Assembly (NCBI GenBank): GCA_025357835.1
Contig: JANYLM010000148.1
Location: forward strand, 1 to 64,000
Length of the DNA stretch: 64,000 nt
Direction: 5' to 3'
Source of the DNA: Gammaproteobacteria bacterium
GTDB taxonomy: Bacteria > Pseudomonadota > Gammaproteobacteria > Steroidobacterales > Steroidobacteraceae
The notes beneath the pieces are model-generated. The model saw nothing but the letters and a program-made list of their open reading frames with translations, did no database searches and was not told the origin of the DNA. Both the position numbers and the translations under genes were made by a program. Positions 9,067-17,139 of the stretch are shown here, piece by piece (position 1 is the stretch's first letter; each line of letters begins with the position of its first letter).

Positions 9067-10308
9067 ATGGTAGGCCTGGTGACCGGTTGCCGCGCATGCG
9101 GCGGCCGTTTAGCGGTGACGATGGCGGATTTGGGGCTGCAGCCCGCTTCGAATGCCTTCATTGCATCCTTGGATGCGGCGCACAATGAAAAGCGCTATCC
9201 GCTGCGCGCCAAGGTTTGCGAAGCCTGCAAATTGGTGCAAGTGGATTACGACGTCGCGCCGCAGGAGTTGTTCGGCAACTACGTGTATTTCTCGTCGTAT
9301 TCGGACGATTGGCTGGCTCACGCCAAAAAATACTGCGAAATGGCGCGTCGACGTTTCGGGCTGGGGCCCGACAGCTTGGTGGTCGAACTGGCGAGCAACG
9401 ATGGATACTTGCTGAAAAACTTCATCGACATGGGGGTGCCGGTTCTCGGCATCGATCCGTCCGACACCGTCGCGGCCGCGGCGGAAAAAATCGGCGTCCC
9501 TACTCTGCTTGAATTCTTCGGCGAAGGCGTGGCCAAGAATCTCGCCGCGGACGGCCGGCAAGCGGACTTGATCATCGGCAACAATGTGCTGGCGCATGTC
9601 CCCTTGCTCAACGACTTCGTCGCGGGCATTGCCCTGCTGCTCAAAGCCAATGGTTCCGTGACCATCGAGTTTCCGCACCTTCTCGAATTGATCGAACACG
9701 TCGAGTTCGACACCATCTATCACGAGCATTACTCGTATATTTCGCTGTATGCCATCGAGCAAGTGTTCAGTCGCCATGGTTTGCGGCTGTACGACGTGGA
9801 ACAATTGTCGACTCACGGCGGATCCTTGCGGATTTTCGCCGCGCACGCAAATCGTTCCGATCTCGAGGACAGTGCCTTGTTGCGCCAGCTGCGGGCGCAG
9901 GAGAGCGCGGCCGGCCTGGCCGATCTCCCTACGTATCTGCGTTTTGCGGAGCGCGTCGAGCGCTGCCGGCGCTCATTGCTGGAATTCCTCGCCGCGGCGA
10001 AGCGCGATGGCCAGACGGTGGCGGCCTACGGCGCAGCGGCGAAGGGCAATACACTGCTTAATTTCTGCGCGGTGACTCCTGCCGACATCTCTCTGGTGGC
10101 GGACCGCAATCCGCACAAGCAATCGAAGTTCCTGCCGGGCACGCACATCCCCGTGGTGTCGCCGCGAGCTCTGCTGCGGGCAAGGCCAGACTATGTATTG
10201 ATTCTTCCCTGGAATCTGCAGGAAGAAATCCGCCACCAATTGCGGGAAATCAAGGAGTGGGGCGGCCGTTTCGTCACCCCCATACCCGAAGTCCGCATCT
10301 ACCCGTGA
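9067..10308 (+). CDS. SAM-dependent NDP-sugar C-methyltransferase (TylC3/NovU-like)
   Basis: A 413-residue three-domain methyltransferase. The N-terminal zinc-binding domain has the cysteine pairs CRACGG and CEACKLVQ. The central Rossmann SAM domain has VVELASNDGYLLKNF. The C-terminal domain carries the conserved AYGAAAKGNTLLN and LPGTHIPV region of the C-methyltransferase family. Family members such as TylC3 methylate carbon 3 of NDP-4-keto-6-deoxy sugars, exactly the product of the upstream rfbG. A CDP-3-C-methyl-4-keto-6-deoxyhexose is therefore the predicted product. The start is the ATG at 9067; the upstream open frame overlaps rfbF and is not used. Methylation at C3 is inferred from the family. 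Confidence 0.85.
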   Translation: MVGLVTGCRACGGRLAVTMADLGLQPASNAFIASLDAAHNEKRYPLRAKVCEACKLVQVDYDVAPQELFGNYVYFSSYSDDWLAHAKKYCEMARRRFGLGPDSLVVELASNDGYLLKNFIDMGVPVLGIDPSDTVAAAAEKIGVPTLLEFFGEGVAKNLAADGRQADLIIGNNVLAHVPLLNDFVAGIALLLKANGSVTIEFPHLLELIEHVEFDTIYHEHYSYISLYAIEQVFSRHGLRLYDVEQLSTHGGSLRIFAAHANRSDLEDSALLRQLRAQESAAGLADLPTYLRFAERVERCRRSLLEFLAAAKRDGQTVAAYGAAAKGNTLLNFCAVTPADISLVADRNPHKQSKFLPGTHIPVVSPRALLRARPDYVLILPWNLQEEIRHQLREIKEWGGRFVTPIPEVRIYP

Positions 10309-10321
10309 TGCGCAAACTGCG

Positions 10322-10885
10322 ATGCTGTCGGCGAGCGGCTCCGTGATATTCACGGCATTGCCACTGTCCGGAGCGTACGCGGTCGACATGCAGCCGCACG
10401 CGGACGAGCGAGGCTTTTTTGCACGAGCGTACTGCACGGAGGAGTTTGCTGCGAAGGGCTTGGGACCCGAGTTGCGACAGTGCAGCGTCTCGTACAACGC
10501 CCGTAAAGGCACTCTGCGCGGCTTGCACTACCAGAGCGCTCCGCATGCAGAACATAAGCTGGTGCGCTGCACCGCTGGCGCGATCTTCGATGTCATCGTC
10601 GATATTCGCCGGTCCTCAGCCACTTATCGGCGCTGGTACGGCGAGGAGTTGACGGCCGACAATCGCCGCGCGCTGTTCATTCCGCCGGGATTCGCCCACG
10701 GGTTTGTGAGCCTCGCCGACAACACCGAAGTGTATTACATGATCTCAGTGGCGCATGCACCGCAGTTTAGCCGAGGACTGCGCTGGGACGATGCTGCGTT
10801 CGCCATCGAATGGCCTGTGCCACCCACGGTAATCTCCGCGCGCGACGCCGCCTACCCCCTGCTCGATCGACAGGGCGGCGTGTGA
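10322..10885 (+). CDS. RmlC-like NDP-4-keto-6-deoxyhexose 3,5-epimerase
   Basis: A 187-residue cupin epimerase of the RmlC family. Visible motifs are the RGFFARAY start of the jelly roll, LRGLHYQ with the catalytic base His, and FIPPGFAHGFVSLAD. The length is normal (about 180-190). It sits between the C-methyltransferase and the reductase, so it probably acts on the methylated 4-keto sugar, inverting C5 or C3. Because the pathway is CDP-linked and no rmlA, rmlB or rmlD is present, it should not be named as the dTDP-rhamnose enzyme. Its stop overlaps the next start by one base (TGATG). Confidence 0.85.
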   Translation: MLSASGSVIFTALPLSGAYAVDMQPHADERGFFARAYCTEEFAAKGLGPELRQCSVSYNARKGTLRGLHYQSAPHAEHKLVRCTAGAIFDVIVDIRRSSATYRRWYGEELTADNRRALFIPPGFAHGFVSLADNTEVYYMISVAHAPQFSRGLRWDDAAFAIEWPVPPTVISARDAAYPLLDRQGGV

Positions 10886-11862
10886 TGCACGGCAGGCGTG
10901 TGCTGGTCAGCGGAGGCGGCGGTTTCATCGGACGCTGGAGCGTCCCGCCGCTGCTGCATCTAGGGTACGAAGTACATGCGGTGCTCTCCGGGAACGCCGG
11001 TCGCGACGTCCCCGAACAACTTCGCGATGCGAGAATACACGTCGTCGATTTGCTCAATGATTCGGCCGTCGATGCGTTGATGAGTGAGGTAAGGCCGACT
11101 CATTTACTGCACTTCGCCTGGATCGCCACGCCCGGAGTGTATTGGGACAGCGAGGAGAATTTTCGCTGGTTGGCGGCAAGTGAGCACCTGCTGCGCTGCT
11201 TTCGCGACCATGGGGGAAGCCGGGCTATGATGGCCGGTACCTGCGCTGAGTACGATTGGTCGCGGGTGGGAGTGTGCGATGAATTGTCGAGCCCGTTGGC
11301 GACTGCCGCGCCGGCTACGGCCACAACCATCAGCCGCTATGCTGCCTGCAAGATCGCGCTGCAAACGGCACTGTCCGAATTCGGGCGCCGTGAGCATCTA
11401 TCGACGGCCTGGGGGCGGATTTTTTTCCAGTTCGGTCCCCACGAACACCCCGATCGCTTGGTGCCGTCCGTGATCTGCAATCTGCTGCTGAATCGCGCAG
11501 CGCCCTGTTCGCACGGTCGGCAGACGCGCAGTTTTTTGCACGTGGCCGACGTCGGAGCCGCATTTGCGGCCGTGCTGGCCTCTGAACTCGAAGGCCCGGT
11601 GAACATAGGGTCCGAGGAGAGCATCACTTTGGCTGACCTGGTCGATCGCATTGGCCGGCAAATCGGTTGTCCCGAGCTGCTGCGGCTCGGTGCGCGGCCC
11701 TCGGCTCCACAGGAGCCCTCCGTACTGCTTCCGAATGTGCATCGCCTGCGCGATGAATTAAGTTGGCAACCGAGCTTCACCTTGAATGCGGCCCTTGGCG
11801 ACACCATTGCGTGGTGGCGTAGCCATTTATCTGGTGCCGCCGGCGCCGCGAGGCGTCCGTGA
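10885..11862 (+). CDS. NAD(P)-dependent NDP-sugar epimerase/4-ketoreductase
   Basis: An extended short-chain dehydrogenase of 325 residues. The cofactor motif is VSGGGGFIGRW, the Ser/Thr of the active site lies in MMAGTCAEYDW, and YAACKIALQ supplies YxxxK. A C-terminal half with NIGSEESITLADLVDRIG is typical of sugar reductases. As the last enzyme of the run it most likely reduces the 4-keto group to give the final CDP-6-deoxy-C-methyl sugar. Its stop is overlapped by the GTG of the next gene. The stereochemistry of reduction cannot be read from sequence. Confidence 0.85.
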   Translation: MHGRRVLVSGGGGFIGRWSVPPLLHLGYEVHAVLSGNAGRDVPEQLRDARIHVVDLLNDSAVDALMSEVRPTHLLHFAWIATPGVYWDSEENFRWLAASEHLLRCFRDHGGSRAMMAGTCAEYDWSRVGVCDELSSPLATAAPATATTISRYAACKIALQTALSEFGRREHLSTAWGRIFFQFGPHEHPDRLVPSVICNLLLNRAAPCSHGRQTRSFLHVADVGAAFAAVLASELEGPVNIGSEESITLADLVDRIGRQIGCPELLRLGARPSAPQEPSVLLPNVHRLRDELSWQPSFTLNAALGDTIAWWRSHLSGAAGAARRP

Positions 11863-12314
11863 ATCTCGTGCCGGGATGGCATCCCGTCGTCGTGCATTTT
11901 CCCTTGGCGCTGGTGGTTACGGCGACGGCCCTGCTGTCGGCCGCTCGGATACTGCGGCGCGAAGACCATGTTGCGACTCTCGCCATGGTGGGCACTTGGA
12001 ATCTTTGTCTCGGCGCCGTCGCTGCCATGTTCGCGCTGGCCACGGGATTGGCGGCGGTGTTCGGCCTGCACGTGGGTTTAGCGGCGCACCAGTCCATTTC
12101 CCTGCACTTGAAATGGGCCATATTCACTACCGTGGCGTTGCTCTTATTGGCCGTGTGGCGCGGGGCGGGCGGGGCTCAGAATTCGCGTCCCTCGTGGATT
12201 TTTATATTGATGCTGGCGGTGATGACCGCGGCGCTGATCGTGACGGGCTATCGCGGCGGCGAAAACGTCTATCGCCATGGCGTGGGGGTGGTCATGATCG
12301 AGCAGGGTAAATGA
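11859..12314 (+). CDS. DUF2231 family membrane protein
   Basis: A 151-residue inner-membrane protein with about four hydrophobic segments: HPVVVHFPLALVVTATALL, the AAMFALATGLAAVFG region, WAIFTTVALLLLAVW and IFILMLAVMTAALIV. The HPVVVHFP opening is characteristic of DUF2231, a family often found next to haem or Fe-S proteins but of unproven function. The GTG start overlaps the stop of the sugar reductase, so it is cotranscribed, although it is unlikely to act in the sugar pathway. It is followed by a strong hairpin. Confidence 0.8.
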   Translation: MNLVPGWHPVVVHFPLALVVTATALLSAARILRREDHVATLAMVGTWNLCLGAVAAMFALATGLAAVFGLHVGLAAHQSISLHLKWAIFTTVALLLLAVWRGAGGAQNSRPSWIFILMLAVMTAALIVTGYRGGENVYRHGVGVVMIEQGK

Positions 12315-12317
12315 TGA

Positions 12318-12349
12318 CGCCGTGCGACCCTTCGGGGCGCCGCACGGCG
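12318..12349. terminator. Terminator-like hairpin between convergent genes
   Basis: The arms CGCCGTGCG (12318-12326) and CGCACGGCG (12341-12349) are perfectly complementary. A second inner pairing of CCC with GGG is closed by a TTCG tetraloop. It lies 4 bases after the DUF2231 gene and 28 bases before the end of the convergent lipoprotein gene, a natural place for a bidirectional terminator. No T-run follows on either strand, so it is not a canonical intrinsic terminator. Confidence 0.5.
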
Positions 12350-12377
12350 GTTAGTCAACGACTCTGGTGGTCTACTG

Positions 12378-14330
12378 TCACTGCGCCGGCGCCTGCCCCG
12401 TAAAGTACGCCAGCACATAGGCCTTCAGCGGCCCATCTGCCTGAGGCACCCCATAAACTTTCACGGGCGCGCCCACTGCCAGACCCGTAGTCAGGCTGGC
12501 AAGACCGCTACTGGTCGTAACGTCGATGGGGCTGACGGTGACGATGCCGCCCATGTAATCCACTTGATACACCAAGGTTGACGAGCCCGACCCTGTACCG
12601 ACAGCCACGGTCGCCGCCGTCGTGCCGCCGTTTACCGTCATCGTGAATGCACTGTTCACCAACCCGCTGGCAACCAGCCCGAGGGGCAGGACGGAGGGCG
12701 TCAGAATGCTTGCCGTGGCGGCCCAGCCATTGGGATTGGCGGGGTCGTTCCACGTCGCGAAGCTGATGCCGCGCGAGGCTACCGCTCCCACCGAACCGCC
12801 AAAATTGACGCTGCCGTCGGTGGCGGAGATGAAATCGGCGATGCCATTGGCGCCGCTCGTCAATATGGTCGGATAGGCAAAGTTCCACCACTTGTAGCCG
12901 GCGATGGGGTTGCCGCTGTCATCCATCCCATTTGCGGTCGCACTCGCAATATAGTCGAGCGTGTAAACGTAATCGTCGTTGGCCGTCCGAAACGAGTGTG
13001 TCAACGTGAAACCAGTCGTGTTGGGCGCGGATATCTGGCCGCTATATTCCGCCGTCTCGATATCGATGCTCTGCGCGACCAAGGGGGTCGCCAGCGGATC
13101 GACCACGCTGGCGTGGACTTTGAAGCCGCGAACAAGGTTGTGGCTCGAGATAAATGCCGTGCCGGTGGCGATGGGCATGGAGTCGGCGGCGGAGTTTTGG
13201 GGTTGACGGAAGAAGAACTGTGTATTGCCGTCGACAGTCATGTCGACGCCCTCGCCCGACTCGTTGGCTACGGTGACGACATTACTTGCGGTGTCGACAT
13301 GCAACACATGACCCTCCGGGCTCAGCCACACACTGTTGAATTGACTGCTGGCCCAAATGCGGGTCGCCACCAGAGTGCCGTTTTCTTGATAGCGCGCTGC
13401 GATGCGCACCGACTTGCCCGGTAAGGAGGATTCGGCCGAGAAATCCTTGATGACGGTACGCGTCTTGGCATCCACGTCGTAAAAAATAGTGCCGTTAGTC
13501 GCGTCGGCCAAGATTTGCAGCGACTGGGTGGTGGCGACGGCCGTCTGCGGATTTACCGCCGGCTCTGTCGGAAATTCCCTGGTCACTGTGATGGAGCTGT
13601 TGTCGGACGCTATGGAAGCCACATCTGCGTAAAGATGCCGTAGAACCAAGCGGGTCAGGTCATGCAGTGGCCTGTGTCGCAGCGGTCCGTTGAAGTTGAC
13701 CGCCCAAAGAGTATTCCCCGCGCCCGGAGGAACGTGGCCGACCAGGAAGGCCGGATGTCCGAGATCGAATTCCAGTTCAAGCGCATTATTCTGGCCGGCA
13801 TTCACGACCAACGGCGAAACGAAGTCCACCTTGACGGGTACCGTTAGGTTCGGCGCAGTGCCTTGAGCATGTTGAACTTGAATCTGACTGGCGGGAATGG
13901 TTGAACCAGGCGCTGCGGCGAATCCCGGCTCGGGATCGGCCGCCACCGTCAACAACAGATCGCCCGTATTGGCGCTGACGGTGAGTACGGCCGCGGTATA
14001 GGTGCCGGTCGGCACGCTGGCATTGCCGAGTACTTCCGCTATCTGATCCAATTGCGCGAGATTGATAAGCGGCGCCGTCGCGGGCGCGGTATACACGGTG
14101 ACATTACTGTTGCCGCCCTGCGGCACCAATGCAATGGAGAGAACTTTGACGCCGATAGTAGCCCAGTCTTCGCTGGACGCGTCGCTCAGCAACATTGCAA
14201 CGTTGCCGGTTTGCATAGTCGGCGCCGTGGCAGAGATTGCGGCACTGCCGCCCGAACCACCGCCGCCACACGCGGCGATCACTGCGGCTGCGGCGCCCAC
14301 GGACAATAGTCGAAATGCATTGGGGACCAT
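12378..14330 (-). CDS. Large DUF4382-type lipoprotein
   Basis: A 650-residue exported protein. The N-terminus has a signal peptide ending in a lipobox (IAAC, Cys21), then a glycine-rich tether. There is no Asp at +2, which favours the outer membrane. Residues 35-210 resemble DUF4382 (MLLSDASSEDWATIGVKVLSI, a beta-sandwich often found in surface lipoproteins). The rest is beta-rich, with repeated OB- or Ig-like segments such as SVRIAARYQENGTLVATRIW, reminiscent of DUF5666. A strong AAAGGAG ribosome-binding site precedes the ATG. The role is unknown; it may be a surface adhesin or a carbohydrate-binding protein. Confidence 0.75.
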   Translation of the reverse strand: MVPNAFRLLSVGAAAAVIAACGGGGSGGSAAISATAPTMQTGNVAMLLSDASSEDWATIGVKVLSIALVPQGGNSNVTVYTAPATAPLINLAQLDQIAEVLGNASVPTGTYTAAVLTVSANTGDLLLTVAADPEPGFAAAPGSTIPASQIQVQHAQGTAPNLTVPVKVDFVSPLVVNAGQNNALELEFDLGHPAFLVGHVPPGAGNTLWAVNFNGPLRHRPLHDLTRLVLRHLYADVASIASDNSSITVTREFPTEPAVNPQTAVATTQSLQILADATNGTIFYDVDAKTRTVIKDFSAESSLPGKSVRIAARYQENGTLVATRIWASSQFNSVWLSPEGHVLHVDTASNVVTVANESGEGVDMTVDGNTQFFFRQPQNSAADSMPIATGTAFISSHNLVRGFKVHASVVDPLATPLVAQSIDIETAEYSGQISAPNTTGFTLTHSFRTANDDYVYTLDYIASATANGMDDSGNPIAGYKWWNFAYPTILTSGANGIADFISATDGSVNFGGSVGAVASRGISFATWNDPANPNGWAATASILTPSVLPLGLVASGLVNSAFTMTVNGGTTAATVAVGTGSGSSTLVYQVDYMGGIVTVSPIDVTTSSGLASLTTGLAVGAPVKVYGVPQADGPLKAYVLAYFTGQAPAQ

Positions 14331-14999
14331 GACGTGTGTCTCCTTTAAGGTAACAATGAGTAGTCGCTGGCAAGAGAGTGCGTCTTAGCGCCTCTGATGC
14401 ATGCACCAACGGTTCATCACGGCCTGCGTTGACAGCGCATTGCGTCGTTAATTGCCGATGCGTACGACGTTAAAGAGATTGGGCTATCGCAGGACGCGCT
14501 ATATTTTTTCTTTCCAGTTGCCGCGAACCTTATCGACCCAGCTTCTATAACTTTGCCAATTGGGTAACTGGGTTCTGATCACCGAATGTCGGCCGACAGG
14601 CTTATCTGCCGGCAGCGGAACGATGGGCTTAATCATGGCGGATGTAGGCGGAGGCGAGCGGCGACCCATCCCGCTGTATCCAACAATGCTGTTGAGATCA
14701 TTCATATTGGTGCCGCGCCTCTTCGCCAGCCAAGAAACTGTGGCACACTCATTCGGCGCCGTCGCATGCAAAACTATGCGTTGCGAGGCGTGTCAAGCAG
14801 CAGATTGCGCTATGTCAAATCGCGCTGAGGCACACCGTCGATGAATTCCCGTCCCGCACATAGCGGGCGAGAAAGCAGTTCACGTTCAGAGGCTGACCGC
14901 CGCTTCGTACCTAAGCGAAGGAGCGTGTTTCGCGGATGACATGGTTTTTCGTACTTTTCGTACGAGAGACATTAATGGGGAGTAACCCATTGATTTTAT
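14331..14999. other. Gene-poor interval between the lipoprotein and tRNA-Glu
   Basis: About 670 bases with no confident gene. It holds the leader of the lipoprotein gene, including a TGCATGCA palindrome near 14400, a doubtful 68-codon frame on the minus strand, and a tandem GTACGAAAA repeat (minus strand, near 14950-14970) just beyond the tRNA 3' end. A short AATGGG/CCCATT stem lies between that repeat and the tRNA. I see no mobile-element ends. Confidence 0.5.
14499..14705 (-). CDS. Doubtful small ORF (68 codons)
   Basis: An open frame starting MNDLNSIVGYSGMGRRSPPP with the purine stretch GAAGAGG some 12 bases upstream. It is rich in Pro and Ser and ends in a basic tail (WVDKVRGNWKEKI). It has no recognisable domain or membrane segment. 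It lies alone in the gene-poor interval upstream of, and codirectional with, the lipoprotein gene. It may be a real small protein or a chance frame in high-GC DNA. Confidence 0.25.
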   Translation of the reverse strand: MNDLNSIVGYSGMGRRSPPPTSAMIKPIVPLPADKPVGRHSVIRTQLPNWQSYRSWVDKVRGNWKEKI

Positions 15000-15075
15000 T
15001 GGTGCTCCCTACGAGATTCGAACTCGTGTACTTGCCTTGAGAGGGCAATGTCCTAGGCCACTAGACGAAGGGAGC
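15000..15075 (-). tRNA. tRNA-Glu (anticodon CTC)
   Basis: A 76-base cloverleaf on the minus strand. The acceptor arms GCTCCCT and AGGGAGC pair, the anticodon stem TTGCC/GGCAA encloses the loop CTCTCAA with anticodon CTC (15039-15041), and the T-arm carries GTTCGAATC. CCA is encoded (15000-15002). It reads GAG codons, and the D-arm has the usual TCGTCTAG start of tRNA-Glu. Confidence 0.95.
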
Positions 15076-15116
15076 GGTGTTTGCGGACTTCAGCGCCTGA
15101 ACCCAAGCGGGCTGGT

Positions 15117-15144
15117 AGTATACGGACCAATTTTTTGGACTCAA
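15117..15144 (-). promoter_or_regulatory. Predicted sigma70 promoter of tRNA-Glu
   Basis: On the minus strand, TTGAGT (15144-15139) and TATACT (15122-15117) are separated by 16 bases. This places transcription start near 15110 and leaves a leader of about 35 bases before the mature 5' end. The spacing and the near-consensus -10 fit a housekeeping promoter. It overlaps the likely start region of pcnB on the other strand. Confidence 0.55.
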
Positions 15145-15159
15145 GCGGAACCCCCTTTT

Positions 15160-16632
15160 TTGAACGCATCGTCGACGCCATTTCCTCCCTTAGTGATCCC
15201 TCGCTCCGAGCATTCGATTTCGCGTGCAGCGATCTCGCCCAACGCCTTGAAAGTCCTGTACCGCCTCAAAGAGGCGGGATATCAGGGGTTTTTGGTGGGC
15301 GGGGCGGTACGGGACCTGCTCCTGGGCATTACGCCGAAGGACTTCGACGTGGCGACCAATGCCTTGCCGGAGGAGGTCAGACGCTTGTTTCGCAATTGCC
15401 GCCTCATCGGACGGCGTTTTCGCCTGGCGCATGTGCATTTCGGCAACGAAATTATAGAAGTGGCAACTTTTCGTGCGGCGGCGGCGCCGGAACGGGAGGA
15501 TGCCGAAGAGGCGGATCCTGACTCGGAAAATGACGCCGCTCTGGGAGATGGCACGGCGGGAGAGGGCGCTTCTACGGGTAGGGCCGCGGCTGCCGGGGCG
15601 GCTCCTGAGCCCGCTGCCGCCTATGATTCGGAGCACCGAGCTTTCGACCAAAGCGGGCGAATCCTGCGCGATAATATCTACGGCACCATCGAAGAAGACG
15701 TGTGGCGGCGTGATTTCGCGGCCAACGGTCTTTATTACAGCATCGAAGATTTTTCCATCTGGGACTTCGTCGACGGGGTCAGCGACGTTCGAGCGCGCCG
15801 CCTGAAGTTGATCGGCGATCCGGAAACGCGCTACCGGGAAGATCCGGTGCGCATGCTGCGCGCGGTGCGTTTCGCGGCCAAGCTAGATTTTTCCATCGAA
15901 CCGGTGACGGAAGCACCCATCCGCAAGCTTGCGTACCTGCTGGACGGCGTGCCGCCGGCGCGGCTGTTCGACGAGTGCCTGAAGCTGTTTCTGTCTGGAT
16001 TCGGCGTGAAGTCTTATCGGCTGCTGCAGAAGTACGGCCTCTTCGAACATCTGTTTCCGATGTCCGCCGCCGCTTTTGCGCTGCCACCCTATGCCTACGC
16101 GCAGGATATGCTCGAGCGCGGCCTGATGAACACGGATGAGCGCATCGCGGCCGATAAGCCGGTGACACCGACCTTCCTGTTCGCCGTGCTGCTCTGGAGC
16201 GCGGTGTTGCGCGAACTTAATGAGCGGCAGGCCGGGCCGGCACCGGACCTCGCGCTGCTCATGCAGGCCTGCGATACCGTGCTGCGTGCGCAGCAGTCGC
16301 GTGTGGCCATCCCGCGGCGCTTCGCTGTCCCGATGCGGGAACTGTTGATGCTGCAGCCGCGGTTCAACCGTCGCAGCGGGGTGAAATCCTTGAGCTTGTT
16401 GCAGCATCCGCGCTTCCGCGCGGCCTATGATTTCCTATTGTTGCGCGCGCAAGTCGGCGTGGCGGACCCCGAGCTTGCGAAATGGTGGACCGATATTCAA
16501 GTGCTGCCGCAGGAAGAGCGGGTGGCGCTGGTTCAAGCACGGCCCGCGGAGCCGGCCGCGGAGGGTGACGCTGCAGCGCCTGCCAGCCGTCGACGCCGCC
16601 GTCGGCGCCGCGGCGGAGCGGCACGCACTTAG
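15160..16632 (+). CDS. pcnB: Poly(A) polymerase I
   Basis: A class II CCA-adding-like nucleotidyltransferase of about 490 residues that adds 3' poly(A) tails to RNA and so promotes decay. No ATG is available outside the tRNA gene, so the start is TTG 15160 or GTG 15193. The conserved core begins VIPRSEHSISRAAISPNALK, aligning with E. coli PcnB. The head domain has FLVGGAVRDLLLG and the metal-binding PKDFDVATNA. LRDNIYGTIEEDVWRRDF and ETRYREDPVRMLRAVRFAAK follow. Two oddities are an Asp/Glu- and Ala-rich insert of about 50 residues (15475-15625) inside the head domain and a basic tail ending in RRRRRRRRGGAA. folK follows after one base. Confidence 0.9.
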   Translation: MNASSTPFPPLVIPRSEHSISRAAISPNALKVLYRLKEAGYQGFLVGGAVRDLLLGITPKDFDVATNALPEEVRRLFRNCRLIGRRFRLAHVHFGNEIIEVATFRAAAAPEREDAEEADPDSENDAALGDGTAGEGASTGRAAAAGAAPEPAAAYDSEHRAFDQSGRILRDNIYGTIEEDVWRRDFAANGLYYSIEDFSIWDFVDGVSDVRARRLKLIGDPETRYREDPVRMLRAVRFAAKLDFSIEPVTEAPIRKLAYLLDGVPPARLFDECLKLFLSGFGVKSYRLLQKYGLFEHLFPMSAAAFALPPYAYAQDMLERGLMNTDERIAADKPVTPTFLFAVLLWSAVLRELNERQAGPAPDLALLMQACDTVLRAQQSRVAIPRRFAVPMRELLMLQPRFNRRSGVKSLSLLQHPRFRAAYDFLLLRAQVGVADPELAKWWTDIQVLPQEERVALVQARPAEPAAEGDAAAPASRRRRRRRRGGAART

Positions 16633-16633
16633 T

Positions 16634-17125
16634 ATGACCCTGCTTTGGCGCCCCGCGTATGTGGCGATCGGCAGCAATTTGAATCATCCGCAGGCGCGGG
16701 TGCACGAGGCGTTCGAGCGTCTCGCGACGCTGCCGGCGACACTCTCGGTGCTGCGGTCGCGCCTCTATCGCACCCGGCCGATGGGGCCGCAGGACCAGCC
16801 CGACTTCGTGAATGCAGCGGCGGGTTTGTTGACTCGGTTGACGGCGCGACAAGTGCTCGAAGGATTGCTGCAGATCGAGGCGGCCATGGGCCGAAATCGG
16901 CAGGAGCGCTGGGGGCCGCGCGTGATTGACCTGGACCTGGTTTGGATGCTGGGCGAGAGCATCGAGGAGCCTGGGCTGACGCTGCCGCATCCCGGAGTGT
17001 CGACACGCAACTTCGTCCTGTATCCTTTATCTGACATCGCCCCCACGCTTGTGATTCCGGGACACGGCAAAGTGTTGGAACTGCTGCACGCTGCCGGCGA
17101 CGATGGAATTTCGGTCCTGGGTTAG
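16634..17125 (+). CDS. folK: 6-hydroxymethyl-7,8-dihydropterin pyrophosphokinase
   Basis: A 163-residue enzyme of folate synthesis that transfers pyrophosphate from ATP to hydroxymethyl-dihydropterin. It starts MTLLWRPAYVAIGSNLNHPQ, with the GSNL loop. The family signature RWGPRVIDLDLVWM contains the two Asp residues that bind Mg-ATP, and LPHPGVSTRNFVLYPLSDIA is the C-terminal conserved region. It lies between pcnB and the deoxynucleoside kinase, as in many gammaproteobacteria. Confidence 0.95.
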   Translation: MTLLWRPAYVAIGSNLNHPQARVHEAFERLATLPATLSVLRSRLYRTRPMGPQDQPDFVNAAAGLLTRLTARQVLEGLLQIEAAMGRNRQERWGPRVIDLDLVWMLGESIEEPGLTLPHPGVSTRNFVLYPLSDIAPTLVIPGHGKVLELLHAAGDDGISVLG

Positions 17126-17139
17126 CACGAGAGCTTTCA

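Noticed and set aside
14940-14975. Tandem GTACGAAAA repeat as an attachment site next to tRNA-Glu
   Set aside because: It does not match the tRNA 3' end, and there is no integrase or second copy.
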